From assembly GCA_950295325.1 (NCBI GenBank), contig OX485803.1, positions 21,202,001-21,266,000 on the forward strand: DNA of 64,000 nt, given 5' to 3'. Positions 56,504 through 64,000 of the stretch are shown here, piece by piece (position 1 is the stretch's first letter; each line of letters starts with the position of its first letter). A program made the translations under genes and the position numbers. Origin of the DNA: Polytrichum commune (lineage: Eukaryota; Streptophyta; Polytrichopsida; Polytrichales; Polytrichaceae). The notes beneath the pieces are model-generated. The model saw nothing but the letters and a program-made list of their open reading frames with translations, had not been told where the DNA came from and did no database searches.

Positions 56504-58191
56504 CTACCTCTTTTTCTTTTGCTTCATTTTTTTTTGTTTTTTTTTTTTTGCCTCTTTTTTTTTTGCTGCGGCTTCTTTTGCTCGCATTGCTTCAACATTC
56601 CTGAAAATCTCCGCCCCGCGACTGTAGCCATTCTTGGGGTGACCGCCATCAATAACACATTTTGGATTCCGTCGGCCGCCCGAATTATACGACGAAGAAT
56701 TCGAATACGATGAAGTGGACTGTCTTGCATTTCTGGTCATGGAGTAGAAACGCTCCAACTCGACGGACGCACTAGCCCGCATAGGTCTACGGGTGGGAGC
56801 AACCTGCAACGCGTCAATGCAAGACCACATGTGTTAGTTTAGGGAGGAAGACCCAAACGTGTCACATGTTCATTTTTTTAGAGCAAAATGATTGTAATGC
56901 GCGGTTAACCATGTGTGGGGGGGTTCGCCTTGTCACCGGGGCCATTCGAGTCGGAGTTGGCGAGGAGGGGCAAGGTGTCGCGCACCTCTCCATGAGGAGT
57001 GGCCGAAACACCATGGCCACAAGGGGGACCCCGGAGTGACACCCGGGACTTGTGGCGCCGTTGGTGAGAGGGCCCAAGTGATCCTAGTGTGGGTGAGGGC
57101 CCCGGGCGTTGGGAACGCCTCCCACCCACAAAGACTAGGAGGCATGAGGGTGAGGCCATGAGCTAAGCGTAGCTCATGGCGTGGTGATTCTAGAATGCTC
57201 AAGATCACCTCAATCGGAGGTGTGAGCTAGGAGTTATGGCCATTTGAGTGGGGTGCTGTCCCGGGACAGCGCCTTGGTACAGCAGTGCCTGGGAGTGATT
57301 CCCGGGACTGCAAAGGTTCAAACAGGCATAACTTCCTCAAGACTTTCCCGAATGGGGCAAGCGAGGAGTCCATCGGCATCTACGTGAAGCGTAGATGAAG
57401 ATGGTGTGGTTGGTTGTTATGATCAGACATCATACAAGGAAGTTATGATGGTCTGAAGCTGCTGAGGGGTTCTAGGCCCAGCAGCTAAAGGAAAATGTCC
57501 ACTTGGCCCCAACTCTTGGTAGAGAGACAAGAGGTTGGTTGGCGGTGGGGTAGGGGCTCCGTGTAGAGTCCTAGAGGCTTATATGGGTGAGGTGGTGTGG
57601 CCTCACCCACCCGAGGCCGAACGGCAAGGCCTCCATGGGATTTGGCCTATTGTGAGGCCATAGTTGCCTAGTATGGTTCGGGTTGTTGTAGTGTTGCTCC
57701 GGCAACGCGATGATCAACATAGGATTGGACTTCCATGGATGGAAGTCCACATTGGGGAAATGGGTTACCGATTAAGGGGTGAGTCCCAAAAGCAAAGTAG
57801 GAGGGTTGGTTCCCTCCTATGAACTATTGGTCCGGGGTTAGAGGAGCTAACCATTAGCATGGCGGTATGCGAAGGGTTAGCCACTCGTAACCTTTGCTAG
57901 AATTGAAAATTGGCAAGATGGTCAAGGGGGGGCTAGCAAGGGTTGCGACATAAGGCGTCCCGCAAAGGAATAGGAAGGGTTCCACTCTTCGTTGGCCGAG
58001 CGTCCATCCGCAGCCGCCGTTGAGGTGTAATACTGCCGCCGGGCCGAGAGGGGGACGTCCGGACGCATTTGCGATTTATGCCCTTGAGCGGCGACGGGGA
58101 TCACCAGAAGATTTGCTTGGGTGGGGGGCTATCGACGACGCCGGCGTCAAGAGGCTCCTAGGAGTAGTCGATGGTGGACGCTGTCGCGCAC
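56504..58191 (-). pseudogene. Lysine-rich unknown gene (two exons) hit by two retroelement insertions
   Basis: On the reverse strand, a last exon (about 56804-56504) follows a GCGTTGCAG acceptor. It encodes VAPTRRPMRASASVELERF, then a Ser-rich stretch, KCVIDGGHPKNGYSRGAEIF, and a poly-lysine tail ending at 56504. An earlier open part (58191-57951 joined across the LTR to about 56935) encodes MRPDVPLSARRQYYTSTAAA and EEWNPSYSFAGRL, and could be the preceding exon with a GTGACA donor. No known domain. It lies upstream of transposon copy 2 in the same orientation, so it may be an accessory gene of the same element or an unrelated gene. The joining of the two exons is inferred. Confidence 0.4.
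56976..57950 (+). mobile_element. Solo LTR (LTR family 1)
   Basis: 975 bp, TGTCGC...GCGACA, flanked by CAAGG (56971-56975) and TAAGG (57951-57955), one mismatch. It ends 241 bp before the next, near-complete element of the same family and the same orientation. Confidence 0.93.
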
Positions 58192-59156
58192 CTCTCCATG
58201 AGGAGTGGCCGAAACACCATGGGCACAAGGGGGACCCCGGAGTGACACCCGGGACTTGTGGCGCCGTTGGTGAGAGGGCCCAAGTGATCCTAGTGTGGGT
58301 GAGGGCCCCGGGCGTTGGGAACGCCTCCCACCCACGAAGACTAGGAGGCACAAGGGTAAGGCCATGAGTTATGCGTAGCTCATGGCGTGGTGATTCTAGA
58401 AAGCTCAAGAACACCTCAATCGGAGGTGTGAGCTAGGAGTTATGGCCATTTGAGTGGGGCGCTGTCCCGGGACAGCGCCCTGGTACAGCAGTGCCTGGGA
58501 GTGATTCCCGGGACTGCAAAGGTTCAAACAGGCATAACTTCCTCAATACTTGCCCAAATGGGGCAAGTGAGGAGTCCATCAGCATGTACGTGAAGCGTAG
58601 ATGAAGATGGTGTGGTTGGTTGTTATGATCAGACATCATACAAGGAAGTTATGATGGTCTGAAGCTGCTGAGGGGTTCTAGACCCAGCAGCTAAAGGAAA
58701 ATGTCCACTTGGCCCCAACTCTTGGTAGAGAGACAAGAGGTTGGTTGGCGGTGGGGTAGGGGCCCCGCGTGAAGTCCTAGAGGCTTATATGGGTGAGGTG
58801 GTGTGGCATCACCCACCCGAGGCCGAACGGCACGGCCTCTATGGGCATTGGCCCAATGTGAGGCCATAGTTGCCTAGTATGCTTCGGGTTGTTGTAGTGT
58901 TGCTCCGGCAACGCGATGATCAACATGGGATTGGACTTCCATGGATGGAAGTCCACATCTAGGAATGGGTTACCGATTAAGGGGCGAGTCCCGAAAGTAA
59001 AGTAGGAGGGTTGGTTCCCCTCCTATGAACTAATGGTCCGGGGTTAGAGGAGCTAACCATTAGCATGGCGGTATGCGAAGGGTTAGCCACTCGTAACCTT
59101 TGCTAGAATTGAAAATTGGCAAGATGGTCAAGGGGGGGCTAGCAAGGGTTGCGACA
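58192..59156 (+). repeat. 5' LTR of the gypsy element
   Basis: 965 bp, TGTCGC...GCGACA. It contains successive hairpins: a CATGAG...CTCATG stem, a 24-bp perfect palindrome at 58457-58480, ACTTGCCC-AAATG-GGGCAAGT at 58548-58568, a CATC/GATG stem around CTACGTGAAGCGTAG, an AGCTGCTG...CAGCAGCT stem near 58660-58692, and CTTCCATGGATGGAAG near 58937-58952. A TTATAT box-like site near 58790 may be the promoter. Confidence 0.92.
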
Positions 59157-59158
59157 CG

Positions 59159-59170
59159 TGGTATCAGAGC
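59159..59170 (+). promoter_or_regulatory. Primer-binding site for initiator tRNA-Met
   Basis: TGGTATCAGAGC begins two bases after the LTR end at 59156. It is complementary to the 3' end of plant initiator tRNA-Met, the commonest primer of plant LTR retrotransposons. It fixes the sense orientation of all LTR copies in the window. Confidence 0.95.
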
Positions 59171-60269
59171 AGGGTTCCAATATTTGAGCTAGCACTTTGA
59201 GGTAGACATGGCTATCAAAAATACGGGTTGTGATGGTGAGCCCGGGGTTTCCAAAAGGTTGTGAGGCTCAAATTGGAACAAGGATCATGTGCAAGTGGAA
59301 TTTGACCATACCATTGGTTCTAATGACAATGGTGGGCATGAGGGTGGATTTGGTAAGGAAAATGGAGGAGTGCTTTGAAAAGGGCTCCCTCAAACCTCAA
59401 AAAACATTTGGGGCCTAGAATACCGAATGCACCCAAAACCTTGGAGGGCATTAATGTTGGATTGAAATTCCAATACGAAATGCTTGGAAGGTATTGATGT
59501 TGGAATGAATTTGGTGCTAATGAGGCACCCGGGGCCTCTTAAGGCCTATGTGCGCTATTCATACGCATAAATGAAGAATACACCTAAAATGGACAAGCTT
59601 TCTAAGAAATGCATCCTTTTAGGTGAGGTTTTAAAAGCGGGTGGTGGATGCATTGTTTAAGTCCCCAAGGCTTCTTGAGGACATGGTGGGGACCATCAAG
59701 TTTGCAAGAGCATTGAAGCCGATGGTCCCAAAGAGAAGTTTGGCGGCGCATCACCACAAGTGGCTTTAGCCAAAGTAGGTCCCAAAGAAATGAGTGCAAA
59801 TTGTTTGGTCCATTTTACTTAGGCAAAACATGTTGGTGCCGCGGACGGAATGTTGAAAGGTGGCTTTATGCTTCCAAAGCAAATCATACTTGTGCCGCAG
59901 ACGGAATGTTGGGAGGTGGGTTTGTCCTACCAAGGCAATTCATGTTCGTGCCGCGGACGGAGTGTGGGAAGGTGGCTTTGTGCTACCAAGGCAAAACATG
60001 TTTGTTTTGCGGACAAACTATTAGAAATTGGTTTTGTGGCACCAAACCAATTTTCCCGCGGACGAAATGTTTAAAGTTGGCTTTGCGGACCAAGCCAAGC
60101 CAAGTTGCCGAGGACCGAATGTAAGACGATGGCATTGTGGCCTAGGCTAGTAGCCTTTAACCAAGGCCAAGTCTTTTGTACCTTGAGGCTCAAATGAATG
60201 GGAGAATTGTCTCATGGGCTGACAAAAAGGCAGGCCATTCCTTCTTGAGCCCAAAACTCACAAGGGAGT
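59171..60269 (+). pseudogene. Eroded gag region of the gypsy element
   Basis: Only short open pieces remain and no intact capsid or zinc-knuckle motif is recognisable. The part 59815-60110 is made of tandem repeats (separate entry). Confidence 0.45.
59815..60110 (+). repeat. Tandem repeats of about 55 bp in the gag region
   Basis: Five diverged units share GTGCCGCGGACGGAATGT and a following GGTGGCTTTGTGCTACCAAGG-like stretch. The copy number and the loss of frame suggest replication slippage in a dead element. Confidence 0.8.
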
Positions 60270-60640
60270 TGGGGCTTGCCGATTGATAGAGCGGGCAAGC
60301 CCACCAAGGTGCGGTTTGGAAAGGGCAAACCGCATGAGACAAAGGAGGCCGCGATGCATGTAACCTTTCAATGTGGGACATTGGATTTTTGTCAAAATTT
60401 CACACCAAGTGAAATAGATGAAATGCATGTCATTGTGAAGGCCGCCTTCTTTGAAACTCACATGATAGATGTGAGGTGCAAGCCGGTGTGCTTGCGGTGC
60501 ATTATGATGTGTCATAATGGCAAAGAATTGAAGTTCAAATTGACAAGGACTCCTATGGTAGGAGGACCTAAGTTGAATTTGGTCTTAATGGACCAAATGA
60601 AAAATAGAAAGCATAATGGTCGTGGTTCAATTGGAGCAAC
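60270..60640 (+). pseudogene. Protease-like region of the gypsy element
   Basis: The open frame reads NFTPSEIDEMHVIVKAAFFE, THMIDVRCKPV, LTRTPMVGGPKLNLVLMDQM. The I.GeaFFe.h.vdvr.K block resembles the C-terminal half of gypsy retropepsin (usually ilG..fl....i.id). The catalytic DSG motif is not visible. Confidence 0.5.
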
Positions 60641-61950
60641 TCCAAGGAACGTATGGGGAGGCTAGGAAAGATGGGCCTCCTCCAAACAACATTGGTGTGA
60701 TGTTGGTGAGATACAATGATGTATTCACCAATGTGTTGCCCAAAAAAATTGCCGCCAAGGAGTGAAAAATAACTTTGCTCAACGAGAGATTGAGTTCTTG
60801 AGGTATGTGGTGACAAAGGAAGTTGGTGGACGAACATGAAGAATGTCAAGGCAATCCAAAAGGAGAATTGGCCCTTGATTCAAAAGGGCTTAGGTCATTT
60901 GTTGGCCTAGCCAATTAGTACCACAACTTCATTCAAGAGTTTTCTAAGGTTCCTAGGACCTTATTCAAGTTATTGAGGAAAATGGCTATCCCAAGAGTGG
61001 GATGAGCCTTGTCACCAAGCCTTTGGGGGGCTCAAAAACAAGTTCTCTTCGCCGCCCGTGCTTAAGTTCGCGGACTTTAACAAACCTTTTGAGGTGCATA
61101 TGGGGGCGAGTAATTTTACCATTGGCGGATGTTGATCCGAGATGGATGCCCATTGCATATGGGAGCATTAAGCTTAATGGTTGTCGAACCTAGTGCGATT
61201 TGTGAAAGAAAGGGCTATCTCAAGAGTGGGATGAGCCTTGTCCCCAAGTCTTTGGGGAGCTTAATACAAAGTTGTCTTTGCCACCCGTGTTCAAGTTCGC
61301 GGAGCTTTACAAACCTTTTGAGGTGCATACGGAGGGGGGCGAGTGACTTTGCCATTGGCGGATGGTTAACGTAAGATGGATGGCCATTGCATATGAGAGC
61401 GTTAAGCTTGATGGTTATCCGACCTTATCCGACTTGTGGAAGAATTGGCTATCCCAAGAGTGGGAGGAGCCTTGCCACCAAGTCTTTGAGGAGCTTGAGA
61501 GCAAGTTCTCTTAGACGCCCGTGCTCAAGTTCGCGGAGCTTGACAAACCTTTTGAGGTGCATACGGGGGTCAATGACTTTGCCAATGGCGGATTGTTGAT
61601 TTAAGATGGATGGCCATTGCATATGGGAGCATGAAGCTCGATGGTTGTCAAAGAAGACAACCAACTCATGCCAAACAACTTCTTTGCCGTAGTGCCTTAC
61701 TTGAAGATGTGGCGACACTATTTGGGGTCGCACAAAGCAAAGGTCTATATGGACAATGCGTCCTAAAAGAATTTTGACATTCAAGCGCAAATGAACGCCA
61801 AGTCATTGCGGTGGCATGATAGTTTGGCGCTTATGAAGGTGGATTTGATCCACAAACCGGACCGTGGAAATGTGGTGCCGGATGCGCGAAGTAGACCGGA
61901 TGAGTTCCAAGCAATGAGAACCATCCAAACCTTGTGGCTAATGTGTGCCG
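60641..61950 (+). pseudogene. RT C-terminus and RNase H of the gypsy element, partly triplicated
   Basis: Blocks in changing frames read SFVGLANYYHNFIQEFSK (RT connection region), then PPVLKFADFNKPFEVHMGAS and PIAYGS (RNase H start). They end with AKVYMDNAS, MNAKSLRWHDSLALM and LIHKPDRGNVVPDARSR. The catalytic RT palm (YxDD) is not seen. Stops are numerous. Confidence 0.75.
60985..61640 (+). repeat. Tandem triplication of the RNase H start
   Basis: Three copies with a period near 230 bp start at about 60982, 61217 and 61448 (GGCTATC.CAAGAGTGGGA). Each contains a GTTCAAGTTCGCGGA-like part and ATTGCATATG.GAGC. The third copy is continuous with the downstream RNase H coding. Confidence 0.85.
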
Positions 61951-63160
61951 GCGAAGGAAACTTGTGATGCAAGATACGGGAGGGGTAAATTAACTACCCC
62001 AAAAGCACAAAAACTTTTAGGTGAACTTCGCAAGAGCAAGGTGCTCAAAGAGGTTAAGTTGGTGGACGGATTGTTCAAGTGCAAGCAAAGTTGGGTGTAT
62101 GTGCCACAAGGCAAGTTGAGGCTATCGGTTTTGAAGGAGGAATATGATAGTCCTATTGCCGGCCATAAAGGAGAAAGAAACAACCGCCATAGAATGGTGT
62201 CAAAGAGGTATCATTGGCGGTGCATAAAGGAGGATATAACCCACTTTGTGAAGGCGTGAATAAAGTGCCAAGTGAACCGAGCCTCTTATCAAAAGCAAGG
62301 CGGTTTCTTGCAACCGTTGCCTATCCCGTCGGCGTCATGGCATAGTATGTGCATAGACTTGATCACAAGTTTGCCGGAGTCACATGGGTATGATGCCATC
62401 TTGTTGATGGTAGAGCGGTTTGCCAAGTTGGCACACATGGTGCCGATTGTGGGAACCAGCACCGCGTTGGAGACCGCATAGCCTTTTCTCAAAGGATGGT
62501 TGAGGCACCACGGGTTGCCAAGAGTGATTGTGTGGGATCAAGATTCAAAGTTCACAAGTGCATTTTCAATGCATTTCTCTAAGGAGGTCGGAATGAAACT
62601 AAGGTTTAGCACGGCCTTGCATTCCCAAATGGATGAGAAAACGGAGCGTGTGAATGGAGTCTTGAAGCAATACTTGAGGAACTTGGTGGGGGCGGACCAA
62701 GGAGATTGGGCGGACTATGTGGGTCGAGCGGAGTGTAATTGCAATGTAGCCACGCACTTGGCTACCAAGGGGTGGTCTTTCGTGGTGGCTTATGGAGTGG
62801 ATGCGCTCCAACCTATTAACCTAGCTCTCGAGGGGGCACATTCAACACTAGAGTTCAACCAAGATGGTGAGGACTTGGCCAAGGATGGTAAACAAATCTT
62901 GGAGATGACCAAGTTGTTGGTGGAGAAAGCCCGAAGGTGCTACGGAGTGCTAGTAAATGCCGGAAGACGCGAAGTGGAGAATGAGGTGGGCCAAAAGGTG
63001 TTGTTGAATGTGAACAACTTCACTTAGCCGGAAGGCCTCGCTCCAAAAGTTCATGTCCAAAATTGGAGCTTCGTTTTCCATTGTGGAACAAGTGTTCAAG
63101 GACATGTATAAGTTGGAATTACCGCCGGAGATCAAAGTACATCCGACATTTCATGTCTCA
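61945..63160 (+). pseudogene. Integrase of the gypsy element
   Basis: The zinc domain is present in part: GHKGERNN...KRYHW and IKCQVNRAS, with one Cys mutated to a stop (TGA at 62259). The core shows MCIDLITSLPES (first Asp), VIVWDQDSKFTS (second Asp) and DEKTERVNGVLKQYLR (Glu). Stops at 62257, 62479 and 63025 interrupt it. The C-terminal part leads to IHPTFHVS-type residues just before the chromodomain. Confidence 0.85.
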
Positions 63161-63400
63161 TTATGAAAGTCATATAAGGACGACACCTTGTGGCCGGATC
63201 ACAAGCAAGTGATTAGGCCACGTCCCGACCTTGTGGAGGTCATTTGGAACATGAGGTAGGAGGGCATCCTCAAGTGTAGGAAGCCCAAGTGAAAATGAAA
63301 GAAAATGTACAAAGGAGTACTTGGTGAAATGGTGAGGACACCACGAGAAAGAAACCGCTTGGGTGGCGGCAAGAGACATGGTGAACACCAATGAATTGGT
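63161..63400 (+). pseudogene. Chromodomain-like tail of the gypsy integrase
   Basis: In changing frames: EGILKCRKPK, KEYLVKW, then GHHEKETAWVAARDMV. This follows the usual ILdcR...eYLVKWkGy...e.TWEp.....l pattern. The coding runs directly into the 3' LTR near 63398. A clear polypurine tract is not visible. Confidence 0.65.
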
Positions 63401-64000
63401 GAAGCACCTCTCCATGAGGAGTGCCCGAAACACCATGGCCACAAGGGGGACCCCGGAGTGACACCCGGGACTTGTGGCGCCGTTGGTGAGAGGGCCTAAG
63501 TGATCCTAGTGTGGGTGAGGGCCCCGGGCGTTGGGAACGCCTCCCACCCACGAAGACTAGGAGGCACAAGGGTAAGGCCATGAGTTATGCGTAGCTCATG
63601 GCGTGGTGATTCTAGAAAGCTAAAGAACACCTCAATCGGAGGTGTGAGCTAGGAGTTATGGCCATTTGAGTGGGGCGCTGTCCCAGGACAGCGCCCTGGT
63701 ACAGCAGTGCCTGGGAGTGATTCCCGGGACTGCCAAGGTTCAAATAGGCATAACTTCCTCAAGACTTGCTCAAATGGAGCAATTGAGGAGTCCATCGGCA
63801 TCTACGTGAAGCGTAGATGAACATGGAGTGGTTGGTTGTTATGATCAGACATCATACAAGGAAGTTGTGATGGTCTGAAGCTGCTGGGGGGGTTCTAGGC
63901 CCAGCAGCTAAAGGAAAATGTCCACTTGGCCCCAACTCTTGGTAGAGAGACAAGAGGTTGGTTGGCGGTGGGGTAGGGGCCCCGCGTGAAGTCCTAGAGG
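63398..64000 (+). repeat. 3' LTR of the gypsy element (partial, continues beyond the window)
   Basis: The first bases read GGTGAAGCACCTC where other copies have TGTCGCGCACCTC, so the edge is mutated. It differs from its 5' partner in the hairpin at 63764-63784 (TTGCTC/GAGCAA instead of TTGCCC/GGGCAA). The palindrome has one mismatch (near 63674-63697). Confidence 0.9.

Larger units (their letters stand above)
58192..64000 (+). mobile_element. Degenerate Ty3/gypsy chromovirus-type retrotransposon, 3' LTR cut by the window edge
   Basis: 5' LTR 58192-59156, a primer-binding site two bases after it, a repeat-rich gag region, a protease-like part, RT/RNase H, integrase with HHCC and D-D-E motifs, a chromodomain-like tail, and a 3' LTR from about 63398. 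The order PR-RT-RH-IN places it in Ty3/gypsy, and the C-terminal chromodomain in the chromoviruses. All coding parts carry stops and frameshifts. The internal part (about 4.24 kb) is short for this group because gag and RT are eroded. Confidence 0.9.

Overview
The window reads as transposon-rich nuclear DNA of a land plant. The evidence is spliceosomal GT-AG introns in several genes, a Ty3/gypsy element primed by plant initiator tRNA-Met, Tourist-like MITEs, copia, LINE, Harbinger and SWIM-type MULE remnants, and a plant-type HAD 5'-nucleotidase gene. The mix (a transposase family with an HDKMDH motif and a VGHTHDDID motif, a DNA methylase-like gene, a LINE with an RNase H domain, a soluble kinase remnant) feels more like a bryophyte, lycophyte or fern than a flowering plant. 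That is an impression from memory, not a demonstration.

Layout. 1-2.2 kb: a DNA N6/N4-methyltransferase-like gene broken by a solo LTR. 2.3-7.25 kb: a MULE-like transposase with a SWIM zinc finger, flanked by CCGCTC-rich modules and interrupted in frame by a second solo LTR. 8.4-13.2 kb: an array of 20-bp palindromes followed by a degenerate DDE-type transposase (copy 1). 13.5-17.2 kb: a LINE fragment. 17.3-20.3 kb: two MITEs around a copia remnant. 22.1-24.85 kb: the only well-preserved host-type gene, a nine-exon 5'-nucleotidase. 27.4-28.9 kb: a frameshifted protein kinase. 30.4-34.3 kb: an inverted pair of a GC-rich unit with an unknown ORF, one arm hit by a solo LTR. 35.6-36.5 and 40.4-40.7 kb: two non-autonomous TIR elements. 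41.0-45.0 kb: a putative secreted protein fragment and a small secreted cysteine-rich protein. 47.9-48.6 kb: a dead PIF/Harbinger transposase. 48.8-49.8 kb: a solo LTR. 52.0-56.4 kb: copy 2 of the DDE-type transposase, reverse strand, with its own upstream array of a different 20-bp palindrome. 56.5-64 kb: a lysine-rich reading frame hit by a solo LTR and by a near-complete degenerate chromodomain Ty3/gypsy element.

The most interesting signal is the pair of DDE-type elements. They share an almost colinear protein of about 1,000 residues, yet each has a private array of about 20-bp perfect palindromes just upstream of its start, with unrelated palindrome sequences. Their introns sit at different positions. 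A shorter 20-bp palindrome pair also lies upstream of the SWIM transposase. I infer these are element-specific recognition or control sites that diverge with each lineage. The elements themselves are decayed; several premature stops look like C-to-T (or G-to-A) changes, as expected of methylated, silenced DNA.

The gypsy LTR family occurs seven times (five solo, one 5' LTR, one partial 3' LTR). Solo LTRs have 5-bp target duplications (three exact, two with one mismatch). The LTR itself is packed with hairpins, including a 24-bp perfect palindrome and one hairpin with a compensatory base-pair change between the two LTRs of one element.
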